From UBA9676 sp035532275 (GTDB taxonomy: Bacteria > Actinomycetota > Actinomycetes > Streptosporangiales > Streptosporangiaceae): a DNA stretch of 64,000 nucleotides. Each line of letters starts with the position of its first letter. Within the stretch, counting starts at the first letter, position 1. Of this stretch, positions 33,384 through 42,243 are shown in pieces. The stretch is from contig DATKRG010000203.1 of NCBI GenBank assembly GCA_035532275.1, forward strand, positions 12,655 through 76,654, written 5' to 3'. The translations under genes were made by a program, and so were the position numbers. Under the pieces are notes generated by a model. The model had not been told where the DNA came from. It did not search any database and saw only the letters and a program-made list of their open reading frames with translations.

Positions 33384-34229
33384 CTAGATGAGTCCGGGCA
33401 GGTGATTGGAGTCAGGGTCGACCGGTGTGGTGAGCCGCGTGTCGCCCTTGCGCGCCACGACCAGCCAGATCGCCACGCATGATTCTCTGTACGGATTGAC
33501 GAGGCGGTGAGGTGTCGTGGCGTCGAAATGCAGAGAATCCCCAGGGCCGAGTTTGTAAATATCGAATCCGACCTGGACATCGATGTGGCCGCTGATAATG
33601 TGCGCATACTCTCGGCCGCCGTGCCGCATCAGTCTATCTTCCGGGCAGGAGGAGCTGCCCGGCGAATAGGTGACATGAAGAAAATCAACAAACGGATCAT
33701 CTTCGTGAGTCAGGCGCTGCCAGGTGACACCGGACAAATGAATAGTCGGCCGTCCCGCCACCCTCTGCAAAGGGTGGCTGACACGTGGCCAAGTCTTCCG
33801 TATGGACGGTTCCCACAGAACGTCGAGGCTTAGGGTCTCCTCAGGGGCAGCGACAGTGTCCCAGCCGGCGGTCGCGTCCGCTGAGTCCTTGATGGCTAGG
33901 TCACCGGAGTCGGGGCTCATGACCTCGTCAAGCGAGAGACCGAGTTCGTTGACAAGGGAATACAGCGTCCCGACGGAAGGACTGGCTTTGCCGGTCTCCA
34001 CCTGAGAGACGAAGCTCGGAGACACGCCGATGTTGCGCGCAACCTCCCGAAGAGATACCCCCCGGGCCATGCGCGCCTTGCGCAGGCGTGACCCAACCTG
34101 ATCCAGGCTCTGCTGGAGCTCGGCGTCATTTAGGCGAGTAGCGTCGCCAAGTTTGCCGTGGCTGATGGGTCTGCCCTTATGGGTGTCCGACTCCCCGTAA
34201 CTAACACTTCCCGCACCAGATCGCGCCAT
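33384..34229 (-). CDS. XRE-family regulator with C-terminal cupin domain
   Basis: 281 residues from ATG 34229 (GGAGG 10 nt upstream); an in-frame ATG at 34250 is the alternative. HTH at about residues 50-105: LRKARMARGVSLREVARNIG then VSPSFVSQVETGKASPSVGTL. The cupin domain at the C-terminus includes EYAHIISGHIDVQVGFDIYK and DSLHFDATTPHRLVNP, the usual effector pocket. Proteins of this type repress or activate adjacent catabolic genes. Its gene is divergent from the ABC importer operon, which it likely controls together with the M24 gene. Confidence 0.92.
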   Translation of the reverse strand: MARSGAGSVSYGESDTHKGRPISHGKLGDATRLNDAELQQSLDQVGSRLRKARMARGVSLREVARNIGVSPSFVSQVETGKASPSVGTLYSLVNELGLSLDEVMSPDSGDLAIKDSADATAGWDTVAAPEETLSLDVLWEPSIRKTWPRVSHPLQRVAGRPTIHLSGVTWQRLTHEDDPFVDFLHVTYSPGSSSCPEDRLMRHGGREYAHIISGHIDVQVGFDIYKLGPGDSLHFDATTPHRLVNPYRESCVAIWLVVARKGDTRLTTPVDPDSNHLPGLI

Positions 34230-34288
34230 GTTCTGGGATCCTCCGTCCATTATGCCATCGCTACAATCTCGGTGCGTTCAAATCGGCC

Positions 34289-34332
34289 GGCTGGTGGGCC
34301 CAGGCGCGCCGGCTGGTGGGCCCAGGCGCGCC
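34289..34332. repeat. 22-bp perfect tandem duplication in the regulator promoter
   Basis: GGCTGGTGGGCCCAGGCGCG plus CC, repeated twice in tandem (34289-34310 and 34311-34332). Each copy contains the palindromes GGGCCC and GGCGCGCC. It lies 60-100 bp upstream of the regulator start. Confidence 0.8.
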
Positions 34333-35139
34333 GACTGGCCCGACATTGGGCGTGAACTAGTACCGAACAGCAGAGCGTCAAGTCACAGCATACGTGACCG
34401 CGACGCTACGGCCTAATGCGGGCTCGTCTCCGTCCCGCTGCCGCTACGCCTGCAGTGAAGGCCGTCTCCGTGGGTCTGGTGCCTGTCAGCCTTCAACGCT
34501 AAGCCGCCCGGCGCGTTCCACCCCTGGATGCCGACCCCTGTACTGGGCATAGGCTCAGCAGGATCAGGCTCGCCTGGCTCTGCGGCAGGTGCGTGCGAGT
34601 GCCCGATCCAGTGCCTGACCGGCTGGCTCAGGCACCGCGAGCGGAAGGCGTGCCGCCCCCCTAGAGCAAGGGCCTGCCGTCAGCGTGTGCCCATGGGTTG
34701 GGTCGTGTGTTAATCGTTACTTGACACAGCATCTGAGGTACGCCAGGCTGTTAACCAGGCCGACACCCCGGCTACTGGAGCACCGCGGCGCTGACTCGAA
34801 GGCGAGGTCGGTGAATGCGAGCCGCAATAGCACGACGTGACCACTCAGTGGTGCTGGATCACACCTCGATCTTGGCTCGCTGTGCGATGGAGATGTCCTG
34901 GCAGACAGCCATGGACGCCAACCGCTGGCCGACCGCGTCATGCCATCAGCCGATCTGCCAGCCGCTGTGTCTTGCGCATAAAGGGCGCTGTCACATGAAC
35001 GTGCGCGGCAGCCCCTCGGCCGACTGACCCGCATACAAAAGCAGGCCTATTTCATTCGCCGTACCTACTTGTACACGTCAAGGCTCAGCGGCAGCTCACT
35101 GCCTACGCCGCAACCCATCACGAAACTATGGAGGTGCAA
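34333..35139. other. Long 5' region of the ABC importer operon, no gene seen
   Basis: About 800 bp between the regulator promoter and the binding-protein gene. A TTGACA is at 34723-34728 and an imperfect CTTG-N7-CAAG motif at ~35070, neither strong. Short frames are not convincing. Confidence 0.45.
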
Positions 35140-36426
35140 GTGATCAACCATCGCTTCCGCGCGCGCGCGAAAAGACGCTTTTATATTATACCGATCATCG
35201 GCCTGCTGGCGGCACCGCTTGTCACGGCCGCATGCGCGGTGTCGCCGGGAGGTGCGTCCGCTGGCGGTTCCTCATCGTGCGACGTCCCCTACAATGCCGC
35301 AGTCCTCAACCCTCGCCCGATTCCTGCGAGTCTTGATCCGGCTACCGCTCAGCCGCCAATCAACACGATGACTATCCGGGCGTCCGATCTGGGTGGCCCG
35401 CCAGGAATCAAGCCGGCCTGGGTGAGCACATACAGGCTAACCCCAAGCGAAGTAAAGAGAATTTGCGCCAAGCATCTCACGGCGGCATTCCTGGACTGGA
35501 GCGGCGTGCCGTACAACCTGGCGATCGAGTCTGCGGTGAAGCGTGTCTTCGGTGCCCTGGGAATCAAGCTGCTTCGGATCACCAACTACAACTTCAATCC
35601 CACCGCAAGTCTTGCTGGCGATCTGGCTTCGGTCATGACGCTGAACCCAAACATTATTCTCACCGGTGGGACAGTCAGCCCCGAGCAGCTAGCCTCGATC
35701 ATGGAACCAGCCGTTAAGAAGCACATCATTATCGCGACCGTATCGCTCGGTGCCACCGGCTGGGGCATAGGGCTGGGGAAGCCTATGGTTGCTCTCATTA
35801 CCTACGATTTCAAGTATCTCGGGATCCAGTTGGCTGACGCGGTTCACAAGGCGTACCCGAATGGCGCCACCCTTGGATACATCCACTGGATCACCGACTC
35901 GCGCGCGATTCACCTGCGTGAAACGGGCTTCCTTGACGAGCTGAAGAAGTATCCCAACATCCACGTGATAGCAAATGGCGGCCCAGCCAACGCTCTGTCA
36001 CCTAATTCAGGGTTCAGCGACCCGACCGCCGGTTCCTCCGAGGCATATGCCGTCGCGTTCCTGAAAGCGCACCCGACCGTGAACCTGCTGTTCGCGCCGT
36101 GGGAAGACCCGCCGGGAGTGGGCGAGATAGCGGCGATCAAGAGTCTCCACCTGCAGAATAAGGTGGGCCTGGTCACGATGGACCTCGGGGAGGCCGGCGC
36201 ACAATCGCTCTCGCATGGCGGTGTCATCAAGATCGAGGCCGATAGCTCCTCGTACGACTACGGCGTCGGTATGGCGATCGCCTCTGCAGCAGCTTCTATT
36301 GGCGTCCGGGTACCACCACTGGGAATAGTCAACACATGGGTGGTCACTCCCTCGAATGTCTTGGCTTCCTGGAACTATGGTCACGGTCCTGACGTCAAGT
36401 GCGCACCGGCCGACTGCGGTGGATGA
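35140..36426 (+). CDS. Sugar ABC transporter substrate-binding lipoprotein
   Basis: 428 residues. The GTG at 35140 has ATGGAGGT 6 nt upstream, better than ATG 35128. Signal segment RRFYIIPIIGLLAAPLVTAAC with Cys as lipid anchor. The mature part is a periplasmic-binding type I (ribose/xylose-like) fold: LLRITNYNFNPTASLAGDL, NPNIILTGGTVSPEQLASIM and later VNLLFAPWEDPPGVGEIAAI. It opens the importer operon (binding protein, ATPase, permease). A strong hairpin 139 bp downstream may raise its transcript level over the rest. Confidence 0.85.
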   Translation: MINHRFRARAKRRFYIIPIIGLLAAPLVTAACAVSPGGASAGGSSSCDVPYNAAVLNPRPIPASLDPATAQPPINTMTIRASDLGGPPGIKPAWVSTYRLTPSEVKRICAKHLTAAFLDWSGVPYNLAIESAVKRVFGALGIKLLRITNYNFNPTASLAGDLASVMTLNPNIILTGGTVSPEQLASIMEPAVKKHIIIATVSLGATGWGIGLGKPMVALITYDFKYLGIQLADAVHKAYPNGATLGYIHWITDSRAIHLRETGFLDELKKYPNIHVIANGGPANALSPNSGFSDPTAGSSEAYAVAFLKAHPTVNLLFAPWEDPPGVGEIAAIKSLHLQNKVGLVTMDLGEAGAQSLSHGGVIKIEADSSSYDYGVGMAIASAAASIGVRVPPLGIVNTWVVTPSNVLASWNYGHGPDVKCAPADCGG

Positions 36427-36564
36427 AACAGATGCCGAAGCACAGGCCGTCGGCGTAGTGACAGCGATCGGGGCATGGAAATGGTGGAGTGGGCTGAAAT
36501 CAGCCAATGCGACGCGTCCGCTATGCATGCTCCGTCCCGCGAGACACCGATAGCAGAAGAGTGG

Positions 36565-36594
36565 GGCGGCCGTCCGCGCAGGCGGACGGCCGCC
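36565..36594 (+). terminator. Perfect 13-bp hairpin between binding protein and ATPase genes
   Basis: GGCGGCCGTCCGC, loop GCAG, GCGGACGGCCGCC. It lies 75 bp before the ATPase start inside the operon, so it probably acts as a partial terminator or mRNA 3'-end stabiliser. Confidence 0.65.
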
Positions 36595-36668
36595 GCTCCG
36601 CAGTACCCACCGATCCAGGTCGTAACCATATCGGCCAGCACAGGCCGAAGTTAAATGTGAGGGAGCCA

Positions 36669-38234
36669 ATGAATGAGACGTCACGCTCTGCCTTCGCGCT
36701 GGAGCTAGCACATGTGAGTATGCGATTTGGCTCCAACTGGGTACTCAAGGATGTGGACTTCTCCGTAGAACGAGGCATGATCAGTGGTCTTGTCGGCCAT
36801 AACGGAGCGGGCAAATCGACACTGATGAAACTGGCTCTGGGAGTTTACCCTCCGACTGAAGGGTACGTCCGAATTGACGGCACAAGCCTTACGGCAGCGC
36901 GGCCGTCTGCGGCACGGGAACTGGGCCTCGGCATGGTGATGCAGGAACGCAGCCTTATTCGGACGCTGACGGGCCTCGATAATCTCTACCTGGGTGCGGA
37001 GCGTGTTAGTCGGCTTGGCCTGCTGCGCCGTCGTGCGGAGGTGGCCAGCGTGCACGAGCTGTGCGAACGCCTGGGTATCTCGAACTCCTTGCTGCGGCGC
37101 AAGGTCGCCGACATGAGCGCGATCGAGCAGGAGATGATCGAGATTGCCAAGGCCATGCGGCAGGGCCATACCGTTCTGATCCTGGATGAGCCGACGGCAC
37201 CGCTGGGCCGGCACGAAATCGACACCCTCTTCCGTATGCTCCGAAGCGTTGCGGCGCACGGTACCGGAATAGTGCTCATCACCCACCACCTGACCGAGGT
37301 GTTCGCCGTCTGCGACGAGGTGTCGTGCCTTCGCGAGGGGTCGATAGCCTTGTCGGCTCCCACCGGGGCGGTCAGCATGGACGGCCTGATCGGTGCAATG
37401 CTGGGCAGCCAGTCAGCGGCTGTCAAGGCTACGGGCAACGGGGGCGGCCTCAAGGGCGACGGTGGGCCACCGCGGGCGGCGAACGCGGGATTGGAACTGC
37501 GGCGAATATGTACGGCCAACAAACTGTCCGACGTGTCCTTTGCTTTGTCCCCGGGCGAGATACTTGGCATAGCTGGCCTGGCCGGAAGCGGGCGGTCGAC
37601 ACTCCTGCGGGTGGTCTTCGGCGAGCTTCGGCCGCAGGCGGGCGAGATGTTGCTGAACGGGCAGCCCTATCGTCCGCGGGCGCCTGTTACAGCCATAGCT
37701 GACGGTGCGTACCTAATCCCGGAGGATCGGCGGCGAGATGGGCTAATACTTTCCAAACCCATCATAGAGAACGTAGCCCTTTCGATTCTGAAACAATTCG
37801 CAAGGCGCGTCTTCTTGCGTATCTCCCGGGCGCGGTCCCTAACTCGGGAAATGATGGAGCGCCTCGATATTCGCGCACAGAACTATGCGCAAGTAGTGGA
37901 CGAGCTGTCGGGCGGGAATCAGCAGAAGGTCGTACTGGCAAAGGCGCTTGCGTCACAGCCGCAGTTGCTGCTCCTTGACGAGCCGACGTTTGGTGTCGAT
38001 GTTGGGGCAGCGAAGGAACTGCTCCGCTACCTGCGCGCGGAGGCCCGGTCGGGGAAGATGCTGCTTCTGGTGAGTTCTGACCTTCAGGAGCTGATCGATC
38101 TCTCCGACCGGATCATCGTCCTGGTGGGCGGCAAGATTACAACAGAGGTGGATCGCAGGAGCGCTGACTTCAACGAGGCAGGGCTGCTCCGTGCTATGCA
38201 GCCGAAATCGAGTGAGGCGGGGAGCCAGATATGA
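36669..38234 (+). CDS. Sugar ABC transporter ATP-binding protein (two ABC domains, RbsA/XylG type)
   Basis: 521 residues; ATG 36669 after GAGGGAG. Domain 1: Walker A GHNGAGKST, degenerate signature MSAIEQEMIEIAKAM, Walker B VLILDEPTAPLG. Domain 2: modified Walker A GLAGSGRST, signature LSGGNQQKVVLAKAL, Walker B LLLLDEPTFGVDVG. The twin-domain layout with a degenerate first signature is usual for the ribose/xylose/galactose importers. Its stop overlaps the permease start (ATGA). Confidence 0.94.
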   Translation: MNETSRSAFALELAHVSMRFGSNWVLKDVDFSVERGMISGLVGHNGAGKSTLMKLALGVYPPTEGYVRIDGTSLTAARPSAARELGLGMVMQERSLIRTLTGLDNLYLGAERVSRLGLLRRRAEVASVHELCERLGISNSLLRRKVADMSAIEQEMIEIAKAMRQGHTVLILDEPTAPLGRHEIDTLFRMLRSVAAHGTGIVLITHHLTEVFAVCDEVSCLREGSIALSAPTGAVSMDGLIGAMLGSQSAAVKATGNGGGLKGDGGPPRAANAGLELRRICTANKLSDVSFALSPGEILGIAGLAGSGRSTLLRVVFGELRPQAGEMLLNGQPYRPRAPVTAIADGAYLIPEDRRRDGLILSKPIIENVALSILKQFARRVFLRISRARSLTREMMERLDIRAQNYAQVVDELSGGNQQKVVLAKALASQPQLLLLDEPTFGVDVGAAKELLRYLRAEARSGKMLLLVSSDLQELIDLSDRIIVLVGGKITTEVDRRSADFNEAGLLRAMQPKSSEAGSQI

Positions 38235-39283
38235 AGATCGCGGCCGGGACAGGCGAAGAGCAGGCCGACTTGACGGCTGCGCCTGGGTGGTCCGGCATAT
38301 CGGTATCACGTGAGCATCTTGCCAACCGGGCCAGGGCCATTACCGCAGATGCCATCAGGGGCGAAAACTCAGGGCTCCTGATGCTGATAATGGCACTTAT
38401 TGTTGCCATATTCGCGATCGTCTTGCGTGAGACCTCGTTCCTTGGCGTCAGCAACATGGTGTCCATAGTGGGGACAACGACGTCGATCACTGTGATGGCA
38501 GTGGCTACGGTCTTCGTCCTCTGCTGCGGTGAGATCGATCTGTCGTTCGCTGCCGTCGTCGCCGTGTCTGGCTACATTGCGGCTCTGCTGATAGGTCACG
38601 GTATCGTCCTGGCCTCGGTCGCGGCGCTGCTGTTCGGCGCAGCAGTGGGGTGGATAAACGGGATGGTAACTATGAAGTTCCGCATTCCGTCCTTTGTGGT
38701 TACGCTCGGAAGCATGGGCATCCTGCAGGGAGTGGCCGCCGGAATGACTGGAAGCGCAACGCTCACTGTTTCGGACCAGACCTTCCTGAACTTTTATGGT
38801 CAGGGAAATATCGGTCCCATCCCAATTCTAATGGCATGGTCGTTGGCGGCAGTAATCGTTGGCGGTGTGATACTTAACTATACGTCGGTCGGAAGGCACG
38901 TGCTGGCAACCGGCGCCAATGTCGACGCAGCACGTTATTCTGGGATCAGGACAGGGCGGGTCAAAGTTGGGGTGCTTACGGCGAGCGGGGTAGCCGGAGC
39001 GCTGGCAGGCTTGCTCTATGTCGGTCAGTACACTGCGGCGACATATTCGCTCGGCTCGACCGACCTGCTCACCGTACTGGCGGCAGTCATCATTGGCGGT
39101 ACTGCGCTGACGGGTGGCAAGGGAAGTGTAGTGGGGGCGCTGATAGGATCGTTCCTTCTCGGCCTTTTGAATAATGCGCTTGTAATCATCGGCCTGGCAG
39201 CGCCAGGTGTGCTGATCGCGCGTGGGGCAATCATCGTATTCGCAGTCATTCTGAGTTCCCGCGGCAGCCGGCGGCGACGCTAA
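38231..39283 (+). CDS. Sugar ABC transporter permease (RbsC/XylH type)
   Basis: 350 residues, overlapping the ATPase stop. About nine hydrophobic segments, for example LLMLIMALIVAIFAIVL and TVFVLCCGEIDLSFAAVVAVSG; the CGEIDLS(F) stretch and GSMGILQGVA are permease signatures. The loop LATGANVDAARYSGIRTGRV is the coupling EAA-like helix. It ends with a basic tail (SRGSRRRR). No upstream promoter. Confidence 0.93.
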   Translation: MKIAAGTGEEQADLTAAPGWSGISVSREHLANRARAITADAIRGENSGLLMLIMALIVAIFAIVLRETSFLGVSNMVSIVGTTTSITVMAVATVFVLCCGEIDLSFAAVVAVSGYIAALLIGHGIVLASVAALLFGAAVGWINGMVTMKFRIPSFVVTLGSMGILQGVAAGMTGSATLTVSDQTFLNFYGQGNIGPIPILMAWSLAAVIVGGVILNYTSVGRHVLATGANVDAARYSGIRTGRVKVGVLTASGVAGALAGLLYVGQYTAATYSLGSTDLLTVLAAVIIGGTALTGGKGSVVGALIGSFLLGLLNNALVIIGLAAPGVLIARGAIIVFAVILSSRGSRRRR

Positions 39284-39408
39284 GGGATTCTGGTATGAGG
39301 GCGGCCGAAGATGCACTGGAGACAGCCGCAGTGGCACGGCACGTTGGCGGCAAGCTGGCTATGTAGTTGCGTACCGAGAAGGTCGGCACGCCGACTCGGA
39401 GGAGGCGA

Positions 39409-40176
39409 ATGATGAGCTCGACCAACGTGGTGGTTACCGGAGCGGCCGGGGGGATGGGGGCCGCGGCCGTATCGCTGTTGCTGGCGCGGTCAGTCAATGT
39501 GCTTGCCGTCGACCGCGACGAGGCGAGGCTCCGGGCACTGGCCAAGAAATGGCAGGCCGGCCCCGGAGAGGTGGAGACCCGGGTGGCTGATGTCGGCGAT
39601 GCTAACGACGTGGAGGCATTCATCGGACGTGCCGTGGAGCGATGGGGAGGGCTGGATGGCCTGTTCAATATCGCAGGCATCCTAGGCGAGTTCGCATTTA
39701 TCGCGGACTCCAGCAATGAAGGCTTCGACGAAGTAATCCGGGTCAATACAAAGAGCGTATGGCTGGGCATGAAGTATGCGCTGCCGCACCTCATCGCCAG
39801 AGGAGGTGGCGCGATCGTGAGCACCGGCTCATACCTGGCCTGGCATGCATGCGAGCTGCTGGGGCCTTACAACGCATCGAAGCATGCGCTGGTCGGGCTC
39901 ACCAAGACTGCAGCGCTGGAATATAGCTCGCACAACATACGTGTGAATCTGGTGTGCCCAGGGTCGATGGACACGCAGATGAACATCGATACGGCGGCCG
40001 GCCTTTATCCGGGCGATCCGGAGGCGGGGCTCCGGCAACTTGCCGCCAACACTGCCACCGGTCGCTTCGCTGACCCTGCCGAGGTGGCAGCGGTCGGCGT
40101 GTTCGCGCTGCTCGATGCGCCGATGCAGATGACCGGCGCGCTCATCCCGGTAGACGGAGGTGCGTCGGCCAAGTGA
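39409..40176 (+). CDS. Short-chain dehydrogenase/reductase of the sugar island
   Basis: 255 residues from ATG 39409; ATG 39412 is equally possible, with GGAGGAGG upstream. Motifs: TGAAGGMGAA, Asp in AVDRDEARL, FNIAGILGEF, IVSTGSYLAW and YNASKHALVGL (catalytic Tyr/Lys), with C-terminal MTGALIPVDGGASAK. A classical SDR, likely a sugar or polyol dehydrogenase of the imported substrate. It follows the permease by 125 bp. Confidence 0.9.
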   Translation: MMSSTNVVVTGAAGGMGAAAVSLLLARSVNVLAVDRDEARLRALAKKWQAGPGEVETRVADVGDANDVEAFIGRAVERWGGLDGLFNIAGILGEFAFIADSSNEGFDEVIRVNTKSVWLGMKYALPHLIARGGGAIVSTGSYLAWHACELLGPYNASKHALVGLTKTAALEYSSHNIRVNLVCPGSMDTQMNIDTAAGLYPGDPEAGLRQLAANTATGRFADPAEVAAVGVFALLDAPMQMTGALIPVDGGASAK

Positions 40177-40256
40177 CCTCGCTAGGTGGGGCGTCCCACC
40201 GTGCGTCGGTCCGCCCGTGAGCGTCTGCAGCTGATTACCCAAGAGGAGTGATGTCA

Positions 40257-41147
40257 ATGAGCGACGTACCACAGTTCTCGATCTGCCAGCTTGCCTTGCC
40301 CTTCACCAGCATGGAAGATGACCTGGAGATCTGCCGGGACCTGAATATCAAAGGCCTGGGGATCGACGAGAACAAGATGGAGCCCGGCGGCGATGAGCTG
40401 CTGATGGCGAAGTTGGCCAGCCTTGGCGTCCGCCCGTCAATCTGCACGCCGGCAGTACTGTCGTTGCTTCCCAGCCCGGCTATCCCCGGGCCAGCTGAAC
40501 CCGAGCGCAGGCTTGGCGAGATCTGTGCCAGTATCCGGCGGCTGGCCGCGATCGGCGCCGATACCGTCTTCGTGCTTACCGGCCCGGTCGGGGATTACGA
40601 CAAGGTGACTGCGCGAGAGATAGTCGTTGACGGCCTACGGATGGCGGCCGAAACCGCCAGAGCGGCCGGCGTGACCTTCGCAGTCGAGCCGATGAGCGAA
40701 CGCGCCCTGGCCGATCCTGCCGCCGAGCCTGAGATGGGCATCGTCCGCGAATGGTCATTCATCGGCTCTTTCAACGCGATGCTCACGCTCAGGGAAGAGG
40801 TCGGCGACGATCTGAAGATAATCTACGACGTCTGGCATCTGTGGGACTCGCCCGACGTGCTGCAGCTGACGCAGAAATACGCTCAATCAGTCGCTGGGGT
40901 CCAGATAAACGACTACCGGCAACCCACCCGTCTCCAGCTGGACCGCCTCCTGCCAGGACAGGGCGTGATCCCCCTGCCGGAGCTTTTCGGTGCGCTGGAG
41001 AGGGGCGGCTATCGCGGGTGGTACGACCTCGAAGTGTTCTCCGATCTGTCGTTGCCAGATTCCATCTGGGCGCGGCCTGCCCGCGAATGGATCGAGGAGG
41101 GCAGGAGGGCTTTCCTCACCGCGTGGTCGGCGGCGGACCGCGGCTAG
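40257..41147 (+). CDS. Sugar phosphate isomerase/epimerase (xylose-isomerase-like TIM barrel)
   Basis: 296 residues; ATG 40257 lies 8 nt after AAGAGGAG (ATG 40251 possible). AP-endonuclease-2/IolE-like TIM barrel: metal ligands in FAVEPMSERA (Glu), IIYDVWHLWDSP (Asp, His), VAGVQINDYRQP and YDLEVFSDLSL (Glu). IolE, IolI and related epimerases act on inosose or ketosugars. In this cluster it would isomerise or dehydrate the oxidised sugar. Substrate not predictable. Confidence 0.87.
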   Translation: MSDVPQFSICQLALPFTSMEDDLEICRDLNIKGLGIDENKMEPGGDELLMAKLASLGVRPSICTPAVLSLLPSPAIPGPAEPERRLGEICASIRRLAAIGADTVFVLTGPVGDYDKVTAREIVVDGLRMAAETARAAGVTFAVEPMSERALADPAAEPEMGIVREWSFIGSFNAMLTLREEVGDDLKIIYDVWHLWDSPDVLQLTQKYAQSVAGVQINDYRQPTRLQLDRLLPGQGVIPLPELFGALERGGYRGWYDLEVFSDLSLPDSIWARPAREWIEEGRRAFLTAWSAADRG

Positions 41148-41184
41148 CCTTCCAACGGAGAACAGGGCACGAGGAGTGAGATTG

Positions 41185-42243
41185 GTGAGCAGGACCGAAC
41201 ACGGTGCCGGAGTGGCCCATGGCCTGTGGTTCAGTGCGGCCCGGCAAGCTGAAATGCGGGAGGAGGCTCTGAGGGAGCCGGCCAATAGTGATGTGCTGGT
41301 CCGGGCAATTGTCTCCCTGGTCAGTGCTGGCACCGAGCTGCGGGTCTACCGGGGAGAGGTGTCCGGGCAGGATGACCTTGGCCTGGAGACCGCCGAGGGC
41401 ACCTTCGAATTCCCGGTGAAGTATGCGTACCAGGTCGTCGGCGAGGTCATTCAGGCGGCCGACGGTGCGCGATTCAAGCCGGGTGACATCGTGTTCGCGC
41501 GCCACCCGCATCAGGACTATTTCACAATCAGAAGTGATAACCGGCTGCTCTCCGCGGTTCCCGCCGGGCTCACGCCGGAACGCGCCGTTTTCGTCAATCT
41601 GCTCGAAGTGGCGCTGAATAGTCAGCTCGATGTGCCAGTCCGTCATGGCGACTGCGTGGTCGTCTACGGCCAGGGCATAGTGGGGAGTCTGTGTGCTCAG
41701 CTCGCCAGCCGCACAGCGGGCACCGTTATAGTCGTTGATCCGCTTGCCGTGCGCAGGCAGCAGGCGCTGGCAGGTGGGGCAACCGCGGCCTTCTCTCCGG
41801 ACGAGGCAGCTGCCGGCATCGAGGACCTCACGAACGGCCGCGGCGCCGACATCTCGGTCGAGGCGAGCGGGGCGCCGAGCGCGCTCCAGGCGGCCATCAC
41901 GGCGACCGGCCAGGAGGGCACGATTGTCGCGATTTCTTATTTCGGCATGCGCGCTGTCACACTCACGCTCGCTCCCGAGTTCCATTTCCGCCGTCAGCGG
42001 ATAGTCAGTTCCCAGACCAGCAGCCTCGGTTCGGGTCTCCAGCCCCGCTGGTCGCTGGACCGGCGGATTGGGGTCGCCTTTAATCTCCTGCAGGCCGATT
42101 GGCTCCGCACCCCGGTATCGCACCGACTGCCGTTCGCGAACGCAGCCGAGGCTTACAGAATTCTCGACACCACGCCTGAGCTTGCTGCCGGGATCCTGCT
42201 GGCGTACTCGGATGGGAAGGATATCGATGGTGTGGCAAAGTAA
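41185..42243 (+). CDS. Zinc-type alcohol dehydrogenase superfamily oxidoreductase
   Basis: 352 residues from GTG 41185 (GAGGAG 9 nt upstream). An MDR protein of the group with VSAGTELRVYRGEV in place of the Cys-containing catalytic site. GroES-like part: FKPGDIVFARHPHQDYFTI. Rossmann part: VVVYGQGIVGSLCAQLA with VDPLAVRRQQAL. The catalytic Cys and the four-Cys structural zinc site are absent, so a zinc-independent oxidoreductase is likely. The next gene overlaps its end by 17 bp. Confidence 0.83.
   Translation: MSRTEHGAGVAHGLWFSAARQAEMREEALREPANSDVLVRAIVSLVSAGTELRVYRGEVSGQDDLGLETAEGTFEFPVKYAYQVVGEVIQAADGARFKPGDIVFARHPHQDYFTIRSDNRLLSAVPAGLTPERAVFVNLLEVALNSQLDVPVRHGDCVVVYGQGIVGSLCAQLASRTAGTVIVVDPLAVRRQQALAGGATAAFSPDEAAAGIEDLTNGRGADISVEASGAPSALQAAITATGQEGTIVAISYFGMRAVTLTLAPEFHFRRQRIVSSQTSSLGSGLQPRWSLDRRIGVAFNLLQADWLRTPVSHRLPFANAAEAYRILDTTPELAAGILLAYSDGKDIDGVAK

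Noticed and set aside
34289..34332. Possible CRISPR repeat unit
   Set aside because: Two adjacent copies with no spacer and no cas genes; it is a tandem duplication.
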